The notes: generated by a model from the sequence alone, not told the origin. Shown: positions 35,874 to 44,164, counted from the stretch's first letter. The stretch: DNA of 64,000 nt from Salaquimonas sp. (GCA_028289365.1 JANQQM010000033.1:1-64000), one strand, 5' to 3'. Numbers and translations: made by a program.

Positions 35874-36736
35874 TGGATTGGCTCAACGCGCTCATTCAAG
35901 GCATTTTGCTCGGTGGTCTGTATGCGCTGTTCGCAGCCGGATTGTCGCTGATCTTCGGTGTGATGCGCCTCGTAAACATCGCGCATGGCGATCTGATCGT
36001 ACTTGCCGCCTATATGGGTTTGACCACCACCATTGTGCTGGGTGTTCATCCGTTCGTGGCAATGTTGCTGGTCATTCCGGCGATGGCGCTGTTTGGTTAT
36101 GTCCTGCAACGTGGAATTCTCAATCAGACGCTGGGTGATGACCTGCTTCCGCCACTGCTGGTCACGTTCGGATTATCGGTCATCATCCAAAACGCGCTGC
36201 TGGAAGTCTATACCGCCGATCCGCAAAAGATGGATGCAGGCGCGCTTGAAACGGCGAGCGTTTCGGTCGGGGGACTGTCGCTCGGGATCCTACCGCTAAT
36301 GACATTTGGCATAGCGGTTGTGATCATTGCAGGGCTGCAGTTCATCTTTTACCGTACGGCGCTTGGCCGGGCCTTCCGTGCTGTTTCCGACAATCAGGAC
36401 ATTGCGCAATTAATGGGGCTTAATCGCCGCCATGTATTTGGTCTCGCCATGGCGCTAGCGCTTGCGGTGACGGCAATTGCCGGCATTCTTCTGGGAATTC
36501 GGACCAGTTTCGATCCGTCCATCGGCGGTGGCCGTCTTATCTTCGGATTTGAGGCCGTGATCATCGGCGGATTGGGCAATTTGTGGGGCACTTTGGCTGG
36601 CGGTGTGATCCTCGGTGCCGCCCAGACCCTGGGTGCAAAAATCGATCCGGGTTGGCAATTACTCGCCGGACACATCGTCTTTCTGTTCATTCTCGCCATT
36701 CGGCCGAATGGCCTGTTTCCAAGGATTTCGGGATGA
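35873..36736 (+). CDS. livH: ABC importer permease (LivH type)
   Basis: The 287-residue permease has about eight hydrophobic helices and the LivH-family opening GILLGGLYALFAAGLSLIFGVMRLVNIAHGDLIVL, plus the GLNRRHVFG cytoplasmic loop. Its ATG shares one base with the livF stop. Confidence 0.92.
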   Translation: MDWLNALIQGILLGGLYALFAAGLSLIFGVMRLVNIAHGDLIVLAAYMGLTTTIVLGVHPFVAMLLVIPAMALFGYVLQRGILNQTLGDDLLPPLLVTFGLSVIIQNALLEVYTADPQKMDAGALETASVSVGGLSLGILPLMTFGIAVVIIAGLQFIFYRTALGRAFRAVSDNQDIAQLMGLNRRHVFGLAMALALAVTAIAGILLGIRTSFDPSIGGGRLIFGFEAVIIGGLGNLWGTLAGGVILGAAQTLGAKIDPGWQLLAGHIVFLFILAIRPNGLFPRISG

Positions 36737-37758
36737 CGACAAGCCAATACAGTGTTTCCCGCTCCTCCAATGCTGCCCGCATGGCGACCGTGTTTGGCGT
36801 CATCGCATTGATCATTCTGATCGCAGCACCTTATTGGGCCGGTCGTGCCGATATGCGGTTGATGAGCGAGTTGTTTCTTTACCTGGCGCTCGCCAGCCTC
36901 TGGAACTTGATGGCTGGTTATGCCGGGTTGGTTTCGGTCGGTCAGCAGGCCTATGTCGGCTTTGGCGGCTACATGCTGTTTGCTGCGACAATTTTCCTCG
37001 GCTTGCATCCGATGGCGGCGGTCGCTGCTGCGGCATTGCTTGGCGCGCTGATTGCCGTTCCGGTGGCGCTGTTGATTTTCAGATTGCGCGGCGCCTATTT
37101 CGCGATCGGCACCTGGGTCATGGCAGAAGTGTTCCGCCTGTCCTTTTCCCAGATATCCGCTTTGGGAGGCGGTTCGGGTACGTCGCTGCCGGTGGGTATT
37201 GTCAGGTCAATTGCAGCAAGTCGCCAATCGCGCGAGGCGATCAGCTACTGGCTTGCGCTTGGTGCTGCCATCATCGTGGTGCTTGCAGTCTATCTGTTCC
37301 TGAGGTCGCGCAGAGGCCTCGCGTTGACGGCAATTCGCGACAATGAGCTGGCGGCGCAGTCGCTTGGAATTGACATCTGGCGCACCAAGTTCCTGGTTTA
37401 CATCGTGACCGCGGCACTGACCGCGATGACGGGCGCGCTGATCTTTCTGCAGAAACTTCGGATATCGCCGGATGCTGCTTTCTCGGTAAATGACTGGACC
37501 GCATTTGTGATCTTCATCGTTGTTATCGGCGGTATTGGCACCGTGGAAGGGCCGATCATCGGCACGCTGATCTTCTTTGCCCTGCGCGAGACGCTGGCAG
37601 ATCTGGGTACAATTTATCTGATGGTTTTGGGTGCTGTGGCAATCATCGTAATGCTGAAAGCCCCCAAGGGATTATGGGGTCTCATTCGTGACCGCTTCGA
37701 CCTACAGCTTTTCCCGCTCGGCTATCGGGTGAAAAAGGATGATAAGGAAGGAACCTGA
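36733..37758 (+). CDS. livM: ABC importer permease (LivM type)
   Basis: The 341-residue permease has LASLWNLMAGYAGLVSVGQQAYVGFGGYML, the LivM signature, and IRDNELAAQSLGIDIWRTKF, the EAA-like loop. Its ATG overlaps the livH stop by 4 bp. It ends one base before the next gene's ATG. Confidence 0.92.
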   Translation: MTTSQYSVSRSSNAARMATVFGVIALIILIAAPYWAGRADMRLMSELFLYLALASLWNLMAGYAGLVSVGQQAYVGFGGYMLFAATIFLGLHPMAAVAAAALLGALIAVPVALLIFRLRGAYFAIGTWVMAEVFRLSFSQISALGGGSGTSLPVGIVRSIAASRQSREAISYWLALGAAIIVVLAVYLFLRSRRGLALTAIRDNELAAQSLGIDIWRTKFLVYIVTAALTAMTGALIFLQKLRISPDAAFSVNDWTAFVIFIVVIGGIGTVEGPIIGTLIFFALRETLADLGTIYLMVLGAVAIIVMLKAPKGLWGLIRDRFDLQLFPLGYRVKKDDKEGT

Positions 37759-37759
37759 C

Positions 37760-38692
37760 ATGGCGAAAAGAAACAAGACCGTCATTACTTGTGCGATTAC
37801 CGGTGCCATTCATACGCCGACCATGTCGGATGCCTTGCCATATAAGGAAGATGATATTGCCCAGCAGGCGATAGCCGCTGCCGAAGCCGGGGCATCGGTT
37901 CTGCATTTACATGCCAGGAATCCAAAGGACGGGTCGGTTTCGATCGATCCCGAGACTTTCTCCAGGTTTCTGCCGCGTATCAAGCAGTCTACGGATGCGG
38001 TTATCAACATCTCCACCGGCGGCAGCCTGAAAAATACGATTGAGGAGCGAATTGCGCCGGCGCTGCGGTTTTCGCCGGAAATGTGCTCGATGAATATGGG
38101 TTCGATGAACTTCTCTTTCCACCCGCTGGCGGGAAGATATGACGAATGGAAATTCGACTGGGAGAAGGATTACGTCGCAAATTCAGACACCTACATATTC
38201 CGCAACACCTTTGCCGATATCAAGAACGCTGCCACGCAATTGGCCCCACATGGCATAAAGTTCGAGCATGAGTGCTATGACGTCGGTCATCTCTACAATC
38301 TGAAATTCTGCCTCGATATCGGTCTGTTCAAGGCGCCCATCTTTATCCAGTTCATATTCGGAATTCTCGGCGGCATCGGGCCGGATGTCGACAATCTGAT
38401 CTTCATGAAGCGCACTGCCGACCGTCTGTTTGGTGATGATTACAGATGGTCAGTATTGGGCGCAGGCGGAGCGCAAATGCCGCTTGCAACGACTGCCAGC
38501 CAAATGGGTGGAAATGTACGTGTCGGGCTGGAAGACAGTCTTTTCATCTCCCGTGGCAAGCTTGCCGAAAACAATGCTCAGCAGGTCACCAAGATTCGGC
38601 GTATCGTCGAGGATCTGGGTTGCGAGATTGCCAGTCCCGATGAAGCTCGCGAGATGCTGGCGCTCAAGGGTGGCGACAGGGTGGAATTCTAA
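37760..38692 (+). CDS. Beta-keto acid cleavage enzyme (BKACE, DUF849)
   Basis: The 310-residue zinc enzyme has HLHARN with H49 and H51 at the metal-binding positions, INISTGG and GAQMPLATTASQMGGNVRVGLED, all typical of the BKACE family. Members condense a beta-keto acid with acetyl-CoA to give acetoacetate and a new acyl-CoA. It is 1 bp after livM, in the same operon. A dehydrogenase that makes the beta-keto acid lies just upstream. Confidence 0.9.
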   Translation: MAKRNKTVITCAITGAIHTPTMSDALPYKEDDIAQQAIAAAEAGASVLHLHARNPKDGSVSIDPETFSRFLPRIKQSTDAVINISTGGSLKNTIEERIAPALRFSPEMCSMNMGSMNFSFHPLAGRYDEWKFDWEKDYVANSDTYIFRNTFADIKNAATQLAPHGIKFEHECYDVGHLYNLKFCLDIGLFKAPIFIQFIFGILGGIGPDVDNLIFMKRTADRLFGDDYRWSVLGAGGAQMPLATTASQMGGNVRVGLEDSLFISRGKLAENNAQQVTKIRRIVEDLGCEIASPDEAREMLALKGGDRVEF

Positions 38693-38704
38693 GGAGCCGG
38701 TGCC

Positions 38705-39517
38705 ATGTCTGAAATCGAACCCGGAGACCAGAGCCTAAAGTCGCTGAAAGGCCTGCATCTTTGGCACGCACCCTTGTCGAGTTGTTCGCAGAGGGTACGG
38801 ATCGTCCTGGAAGAGATGGGCAAGGGATATGAAAGCCATCTGGTCAATCTGAAAAAGGATGAGCATGCAAGTGCAGCCTATCAGGCAATTCATCCGAAAG
38901 GTCTGGTTCCGGCATTGGTCGACGATGGCCGGTTGTTCATTGAATCCATTGATATCATCCAGCATGTTGCGGCTGACGGACCCGAGTTGATGCGGCTGGA
39001 ATCGCCGGAGTTGTTGCGCATGGCCGATGAGGCGCAGATGGATCTGAAGCTTTTGACGTTCGAGTTCTTGTTCCGTGCTGAACCACCGCCGCCACCACAA
39101 CAGGCCGAAGCATTTCAAAAATCCCACAACAATGCCTGGTTGAGGCAGTTTCGGAAGGATTTTGAAGCTGGCTTTGATCATGATCGGCTCGATAGTGCCG
39201 TTCGGCGGATCGATGCAGGGTTTTCCCATCTTGACGGGCTTCTTGCGGACGGACGCGAATTTCTGACCGGCGACCAATTCTCGCTAGCGGATGTGGCCTG
39301 GATGCCGAATGTCCATCGATTTGCATTGATGGACTGGCCGTTTGACCGTACGCCAAATCTTGCAGCGTGGTTCGAGCGGGTCTCCAGCCGACCAAGTTAC
39401 AAAAATGCCCTGCTTGCCTGGCAGGACGAACGTGCTGCTTCGACTTTTGCCGACTACACGAAAACGCGCCAGGCAGATGGGACCGATGTTCGGACGTTCG
39501 GTGGACTATCAGGGTAA
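38705..39517 (+). CDS. Glutathione S-transferase family protein
   Basis: The 270-residue protein has an N-terminal thioredoxin-like domain (LHLWHAPLSSCSQRVRIVLEEMG, with SSCSQR as the glutathione site; GLVPALVDDGRLFIES for the cis-Pro/ES motif) and an all-helical C-terminal domain (FSLADVAWMPNVHR). It is in the catabolic cluster 12 bp after BKACE. It could catalyse thiol addition, ether cleavage or isomerisation; the sequence does not decide. Confidence 0.85.
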   Translation: MSEIEPGDQSLKSLKGLHLWHAPLSSCSQRVRIVLEEMGKGYESHLVNLKKDEHASAAYQAIHPKGLVPALVDDGRLFIESIDIIQHVAADGPELMRLESPELLRMADEAQMDLKLLTFEFLFRAEPPPPPQQAEAFQKSHNNAWLRQFRKDFEAGFDHDRLDSAVRRIDAGFSHLDGLLADGREFLTGDQFSLADVAWMPNVHRFALMDWPFDRTPNLAAWFERVSSRPSYKNALLAWQDERAASTFADYTKTRQADGTDVRTFGGLSG

Positions 39518-39600
39518 GGTGCTGCGCATAATAATTAATTGCTGGACGAACTATCGTAATAACCCATGTTTGGATTAGTCGGCCCGCAATCTAGAAAGGC

Positions 39601-39699
39601 ATGAACGCAACTATGGCATTTGCGAAATTGGTTTTTGCTGTTATTGCCCTTTCCGTCAAATTCAGTCTCCAATCCCCGATCAATGAGGTAGCGCCGTGA
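39601..39699 (+). CDS. Possible 32-residue leader peptide coupled to the sulfatase gene
   Basis: An ATG-initiated ORF of 32 codons (hydrophobic core KLVFAVIALSV) ends with a TGA overlapping the sulfatase GTG start (GTGA). It may serve as a coupling leader. The ribosome site before it is weak, so this may be chance. Confidence 0.3.
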   Translation: MNATMAFAKLVFAVIALSVKFSLQSPINEVAP

Positions 39700-41285
39700 C
39701 GAAAGTCAAAAACATCCTGTTCATCATGGCTGATCAGCTGCGCTGGGATTACCTATCCTGTTATGGACATCCCCATCTTGAAACGCCGAACATCGATCGA
39801 TTGGCAGCAATGGGCGTGCGCTTCGACAGGGCTTATGTTCAGTCGCCGGTTTGCGGTCCGTCGCGTGCTTCTTTTTACACCGGCCGGACCGTGTTCAGCC
39901 ATGGATCGACCTGGAACAGGGTACCTTTGCCGATTGGCGAGAAGACGATTGGTGAGTATTTGCGGCCGATCGGGGTGCGTACTGCGGTTGTGGGCAAGAC
40001 GCATATGGTGCCTGACAACGAGGGGATGTCGCGTCTTGGTCTTGATCCCAACAGCGATATCGGAAGTGCCATCAGCCAGCCGGGGTTTGATCCGTTTGAG
40101 CGGGACGATGGCCTGCATCCGACACCGGCGCTGCGTAACAGGGGAGGAAAACTGCGCTACAATGACTGGCTGCGGGAGCGCGGATATGAAGGTGAAAATC
40201 CGTGGAATGATTATGCAAATTCGGCTCTGGGACCGGATGGCGAAATCCTTTCGGGCTGGTATCTGAAAAACTCGAATCTACCCGCCCGTGTCAAGGAAGA
40301 GCATTCGGAGACACCTTATACAACCGCCCGGGCAAAGGAATTTATCGAGGAAGTCGGTGACGAACCGTGGCTTTGCCATCTCAGTTATATCAAGCCGCAT
40401 TGGCCTTATATCGCGCCCGAACCCTATCATGACATGTATGGTCCGGAGAGCTTTCTTCCGATCGTACGCAGCGAGTTGGAGCGCGAAGATCCAAATCCGG
40501 TTTATGAGGCTTTCATGAAAATGGGAGTCAGCGAAACCTTCTCCAGACAGGGTGTGCGGGAAACCGTGCTGCCGGGCTATATGGGACTGATCAAGCAGAT
40601 TGACGATCACCTGGGGCATCTTTTCGACTGGCTTGAGGAGACCGGCAAGATCAAGGACACCATGATCGTCTTCACCTCGGATCACGGCGACTATCTTGGT
40701 GACCACTGGCTGGGCGAGAAGGAGTTGTTCCATGAGGCTTCTGTTCGCGTTCCGCTGATCATCTATGATCCAAGACGCGAGGCCGATGCTACACGCGGTA
40801 CGGCTTCAAATGATTTTGTGGAAGCGATCGACCTGTTGCCGACCTTTCTTGAAGCAACAGGCGCCCCGTCTGCCGAGAATGTTCTGGAAGGCCGTTCGAT
40901 CCAACCGCTTCTCTTCGGAAACACACCTGATGACTGGCGTGACGCGGTGTTGTCGGAGATTGATTATGCCTTTTACGACGCACGCGAGATATTGGGTGTC
41001 GATGTATCCAAGGCGCGTGGATACATGTTGCGAAACGAGCGCTGGAAATATGTTCATTTCACCGGATACCCGCCACAACTCTTCGATCTGGAAAACGATC
41101 CAAACGAATTTGTCGATCTCGGACGAAATCCTGAATATCAGGATATTCGTAGTGAAATGAAAGCGGCATTGTTTGAGCGGATAACCAGTCGCAAAAACCG
41201 CGTGACTATGACAGATGAAGAAGTATTTGCCACCCGCGCCGGTGAAACCAGCTCAGGTATCCTGATCGGCAAATGGGATGCCTGA
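39696..41285 (+). CDS. Sulfatase / phosphonate monoester hydrolase-like protein
   Basis: The 529-residue alkaline-phosphatase-superfamily enzyme has the metal pair D13/Q14 (MADQLRWD) and C53-G-P-S-R57, the formylglycine-generating CxPSR motif, with later metal ligands in FTSDHGDYLGDH. Family members cleave sulfate esters or phosphonate/phosphate diesters. There is no signal peptide, so it acts in the cytoplasm on an imported substrate. It is the last gene of the cluster. An anaerobic or FGE-type maturase is not in the window. Confidence 0.88.
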   Translation: MTKVKNILFIMADQLRWDYLSCYGHPHLETPNIDRLAAMGVRFDRAYVQSPVCGPSRASFYTGRTVFSHGSTWNRVPLPIGEKTIGEYLRPIGVRTAVVGKTHMVPDNEGMSRLGLDPNSDIGSAISQPGFDPFERDDGLHPTPALRNRGGKLRYNDWLRERGYEGENPWNDYANSALGPDGEILSGWYLKNSNLPARVKEEHSETPYTTARAKEFIEEVGDEPWLCHLSYIKPHWPYIAPEPYHDMYGPESFLPIVRSELEREDPNPVYEAFMKMGVSETFSRQGVRETVLPGYMGLIKQIDDHLGHLFDWLEETGKIKDTMIVFTSDHGDYLGDHWLGEKELFHEASVRVPLIIYDPRREADATRGTASNDFVEAIDLLPTFLEATGAPSAENVLEGRSIQPLLFGNTPDDWRDAVLSEIDYAFYDAREILGVDVSKARGYMLRNERWKYVHFTGYPPQLFDLENDPNEFVDLGRNPEYQDIRSEMKAALFERITSRKNRVTMTDEEVFATRAGETSSGILIGKWDA

Positions 41286-41309
41286 ACAGGTTCCAAATTA
41301 CCTCAATGC

Positions 41310-41600
41310 TTATTGAATGATGCCCAATCCGCGATGCATGTCTTCGGCGGTCATTACCGGCTGTATTTCAATTGCTGCTTCCAGCGCCATGAATACCGGC
41401 TCGTTGATGACGGGCATGCGGGCCTGATCGGTTTCCTCAAAGATCAGAATGCCCATGCGTTTACCATCTTCCAGCGCGAAGTACGCGGCCTCGGGATTGA
41501 TCGAGTCGATCAAGGACTGGATCGCCGGACCCAATGTCCCCTCTTTTGCGGCGGCATTTCCCTTGGCAACCGGGATGGTTATTTTCATCATCAAGCGCAT
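41310..41600 (-). CDS. Hypothetical small protein (about 96 residues)
   Basis: The ORF starts at ATG 41600 with GGAG 7 nt upstream (KITIPVAKGNAAAKEGTLGPAIQSLIDSINPEAAYFALEDGKRMGILIFEE). It is ferredoxin-like in pattern and resembles uncharacterised alphaproteobacterial proteins. A longer reading upstream would pass through a transcription terminator and is not supported. It is convergent with the sulfatase gene. Confidence 0.65.
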   Translation of the reverse strand: MRLMMKITIPVAKGNAAAKEGTLGPAIQSLIDSINPEAAYFALEDGKRMGILIFEETDQARMPVINEPVFMALEAAIEIQPVMTAEDMHRGLGIIQ

Positions 41601-41686
41601 TTTTTTGCTCCAATTGAATTTCGGGCATTTTGACGGATGGTATGAGAAAGGGAGTAAACTATGCAATCTGCAATTCGATGAGGCGC

Positions 41687-41713
41687 AAAAAGAAAACCCG
41701 GCGCTAGGCCGGG
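41687..41713 (-). terminator. Rho-independent terminator of a small RNA
   Basis: CCCGGC (41697-41702) and GCCGGG (41708-41713) form a stem with 5-nt loop, followed on the minus strand by TTTTCTTTTT (41687-41696). It is the 3' end of the small RNA candidate and cannot serve the lipoprotein gene, which has its own terminator. Confidence 0.85.
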
Positions 41714-41818
41714 CATTTCCTTTTTGGAGGTCTGGAGATTTCAGGAGTGGTTCAAGTTCCTGTAGCATTAAGATGCCATATCCAGACAGTTCGGGATGTG
41801 CATTTTGACACACTTCGG
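41687..41818 (-). ncRNA. Candidate structured trans-acting small RNA (about 130 nt)
   Basis: The 3' end is a strong terminator (41687-41713). Inside, GTCTGGA/TCCAGAC (41730-41736 and 41781-41787) pair as a 7-bp stem enclosing two small hairpins (GCAT-CTTA-ATGC and CAGGA...TCCTG), a three-way junction. A single-stranded ACCTCC with anti-Shine-Dalgarno character follows. On the minus strand TTAACA (41848-41853) and TATTTA (41825-41830), 17 bp apart, form a promoter predicting a start near 41818. No ORF longer than 11 codons fits. Confidence 0.6.
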
Positions 41819-41840
41819 AAAATATAAATAAAAACAATGC

Positions 41841-42075
41841 CTTATTGTGTTAAATTTGTCATTGCCATCGCGATTTTCCGGTTCGGACAGCGTTTGGTTC
41901 CCAGATTGAATCGTGATGTGCACAATGGCACATCGGTGTCTACAGGATTCTGGGATAGTGCAAATGACATCGATGAGGCGCGGACCTTATACTTTGGACC
42001 GCTGATGTTAGGGGAAGACGGCTGGGGCTTCCCCAGCCTCACCTTTCGATTTCAGGGTCCAGGACAGCGCCAATT
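41841..42075. other. Intergenic region with only a hairpin
   Basis: Besides the small-RNA promoter elements and the hairpin at 42020-42038, I see no supportable gene in this stretch. The 83-codon plus-strand ORF beginning at 41837 has no ribosome site and no family-like sequence. Confidence 0.5.
42020..42038 (-). terminator. Terminator hairpin after the lipoprotein gene
   Basis: GGCTGGGG (42020-42027) and CCCCAGCC (42031-42038) form a perfect 8-bp stem with a 3-nt loop, about 37 bp downstream of the lipoprotein stop on the minus strand. The following sequence is CT-rich rather than a T-run, so termination may be partial. Confidence 0.55.
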
Positions 42076-42324
42076 CTACCGGAAATGACATCTTCTGGTA
42101 ATAATCGTGCCATCCCAACGGCGATATTGACACCGGCCATCGGCTGTCGTCGCCAGGAAGGTTCCGATCCCGCCAATAAACGCACCAACCACGGCACCGC
42201 CAACGGTCTTTGTGGTCGCCGCGCCGATTGCTGCGCCGACGCCTGCGCCGGTCGCCGTTTTCTCAATTGTCGTACATCCTGCCAGCATTGCGGCGAGCAG
42301 ACATCCAATGACGAGATTTTTCAT
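42076..42324 (-). CDS. Small glycine-zipper lipoprotein
   Basis: The 82-residue protein has a lipoprotein signal: MKNLVIGCLLAAMLAGCTTIEK, with the lipobox LAGC. It is followed by GAGVGAAIGAATTKTVGGAVVGAFIGGIG, a glycine-zipper that can span or pack in a membrane. The start at 42324 has a GGAA Shine-Dalgarno-like site. Outer-membrane or inner-membrane anchoring is expected; the function is unknown. Confidence 0.8.
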   Translation of the reverse strand: MKNLVIGCLLAAMLAGCTTIEKTATGAGVGAAIGAATTKTVGGAVVGAFIGGIGTFLATTADGRCQYRRWDGTIITRRCHFR

Positions 42325-42397
42325 GTTCAGTTCCATCGGTTTGATTGCAGATCAGCAGCAATAATAATTGATGCAATCGGACACCCTGTTCCCTTGA

Positions 42398-42835
42398 TTA
42401 GCCCTGGCGTCCCAATTCTATCGGATCGGTGGGCGCCGGCTTCCGTGGAGAGAATACGGCGCGGAAGCCGTCGGCAACAACATGTCCGAAGTTTTTCGCA
42501 GCGTTTGACACCCTTTTTGCGAACCGCCGGATTTTTCCGGGTTTCTTCGGCTCCTGCGGTTCGGCAAGATCTGGTGCCATGACAACATGCGGTGTGTCAC
42601 CGGCGCTATTGGCTGGAGAAGTAACATTTTCAGCCATTTGCCAATTTTCCTGCTTTTCACAAACAACCATCACGACCGGATAGTCGGACTGCTTTGTCTG
42701 GCTCAGGACGGCATCAGCCTGCATTTGACAGGCAGCCTCCGTCTCAAATCGCGTTTCCACTTCACGTATGAAATTGCAATCGGCTTCGCCGTGATTGCAA
42801 CCAAGGACAATCATTGTAACCAATGCCGGATTCAT
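42398..42835 (-). CDS. Hypothetical protein, possibly exported
   Basis: I do not recognise a family in this 145-residue protein. It starts NPALVTMIVLGCNHGEADCNFIREVETRF, with four cysteines in the first 60 residues (C13, C20, C36, C59), and the second half is rich in Pro/Ala/Lys and basic segments (PKKPGKIRRFAKRVSNAAKN). It is small, standing between a lipoprotein gene and an SGNH hydrolase gene on the same strand. Confidence 0.5.
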   Translation of the reverse strand: MNPALVTMIVLGCNHGEADCNFIREVETRFETEAACQMQADAVLSQTKQSDYPVVMVVCEKQENWQMAENVTSPANSAGDTPHVVMAPDLAEPQEPKKPGKIRRFAKRVSNAAKNFGHVVADGFRAVFSPRKPAPTDPIELGRQG

Positions 42836-42984
42836 GGCTTTTTTCCCGCTTCAAAATTTGCAATTCCAATTCCAATTCAACGGGGCATGGAAATGGCGCA
42901 AATGTGATGAAAAAGCGGTTTTTTAGGTGCTTTTGAGTGTCCGTCGCCAGTTATTGGCGCGGTTGAGTTGAGGGCAAAAGGGTC

Positions 42985-43602
42985 TTACCGGCCGGTGCGT
43001 CTGATCGCCTGTTCTACATAAGGGCGCAAGCGGTTGGCAACAACGGTATAGCCGGCCGCGTTCAAGTGGGCGACAATGTCGCGCAAAGAGTATTGCGGTT
43101 TCTTCTTGCCCCTAACCGTGACACCGGCGAAAAAATCTCCGGCATAGATGGCCCCATGTCTTGCGGCGATATTGGCAAAGTTGAACGGATAGAAGTCACA
43201 CAGGATCACCGTAACTCCGCGAGAAGTCAGGCGCCCGACGATCGTGTCCAGATTGGAACGCATCCGCGTTTCCGAGACGCCAAAGCGGACATCATTGCGG
43301 CCAAAGAAAACAATAGCGATGTCCGTGCCAGCCGGCACTGCCGCATTTAGGCGTCGCAGACCGCCGCCAGATGTAGAGCCGTTGACACCGCTGTTTCTGA
43401 CGACAACATCATATCCGCGAGCTCGCAAATCCCGTTGCAGTTTCGTAGGATATTTATTGGCTGCCGGGACGCCGAAGCCTTTCGTATTGCTGTCACCAAA
43501 TGCGACAATATTCACTGTGGCTGCTGCTGGTGATTGCAGCCCAATGAACAGTATACAAAGGGCAACTACGAAGACTGGTGTCAAAAGCCGATATGCGCGC
43601 AT
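42985..43602 (-). CDS. SGNH/GDSL-family hydrolase, exported
   Basis: The 205-residue protein starts at ATG 43602 with a signal peptide (LLTPVFVVALCILFIGLQSPAAA). Then VNIVAFGDSNTKGFG holds the nucleophile Ser; SGVNGSTS and FFGRNDVRF supply the Gly and Asn blocks; and DIVAHLNAAGY the catalytic Asp/His. These enzymes are periplasmic esterases or lipases such as TesA-like proteins. The substrate is unknown. Confidence 0.8.
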   Translation of the reverse strand: MRAYRLLTPVFVVALCILFIGLQSPAAATVNIVAFGDSNTKGFGVPAANKYPTKLQRDLRARGYDVVVRNSGVNGSTSGGGLRRLNAAVPAGTDIAIVFFGRNDVRFGVSETRMRSNLDTIVGRLTSRGVTVILCDFYPFNFANIAARHGAIYAGDFFAGVTVRGKKKPQYSLRDIVAHLNAAGYTVVANRLRPYVEQAIRRTGR

Positions 43603-43852
43603 GTTGTCATCCGTTGCGTTAATCTTGTGACTGGATTGATATTGCCCGTGAGCTGTTTCGAAGGCAACTCCCGACATGGTCCAAAGCCGGTTTCTGCCAG
43701 ATAGCGGCTCAAGAAGACCGGGATATGACAGGATAGTACAGTTGCCAGCATTTGCCAGGGATTATTAGGGCGTTAACCATATGTTAATCAACTGATCGCT
43801 GGCATTTCCGCGGTGTGGTATTAAGGAAGCCCCAATTACAGTGGATTTACTT

Positions 43853-44155
43853 ATGGCGGCACGAAAAACTCTGCGGACAGAGCTGGAGGAATTACGTAAG
43901 GAACTGGACGAATTACGTAAGGAAAAATCGGCTGGTCCGGCGCAGGATAAGGCCGATGCGAAACCCAAGGCTTCGGGTAGTGCGAAAGCAGACAAATCCA
44001 TCGAAGACCTGATCAATGATGTGAAATCCGACACCGGAACGGTGCTGAAGGATATCGCCAAGCTGGGCGAGAAGGAGATTGAGCGAAATCCTTTGCTGGC
44101 GATCGGGCTGGCGTTTCTGGTTGGACTGTTGATCGGAAGATCATCCAGGTTTTGA
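43853..44155 (+). CDS. DUF883 (ElaB/YqjD-like) membrane-anchored protein
   Basis: The 100-residue protein has an N-terminal coiled coil with a 7-residue duplication (ELRKELD/ELRKEKS, seen as a 21-bp direct repeat at 43889-43903 and 43910-43924), an Ala/Lys-rich linker, an amphipathic region, and a C-terminal LLAIGLAFLVGLLIGR anchor with the GR(S)xR tail of DUF883. ElaB-type proteins bind ribosomes or the inner membrane. GTG 43841 is an alternative start. It is followed by a holin-family gene at 9 bp. Confidence 0.75.
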   Translation: MAARKTLRTELEELRKELDELRKEKSAGPAQDKADAKPKASGSAKADKSIEDLINDVKSDTGTVLKDIAKLGEKEIERNPLLAIGLAFLVGLLIGRSSRF

Positions 44156-44164
44156 GGACAGGTC

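Noticed and set aside
36615-37346. Plus-strand 243-codon ORF overlapping livM
   Set aside because: It lies in another frame of livM, which has the LivM signature and coupled start. The alternative frame is Arg/Cys-rich and not protein-like.
41730-41787. 7-bp stem at the small-RNA locus considered as a tRNA acceptor
   Set aside because: The enclosed length is only 58 nt and there is no T-loop or anticodon pattern; it is a three-way junction, not a tRNA.
41310-41837. Long 175-codon reading of the minus-strand hypothetical protein
   Set aside because: The upstream 79 codons pass through the strong small-RNA terminator at 41687-41713. The ATG at 41600 with a good ribosome site gives the believable gene.
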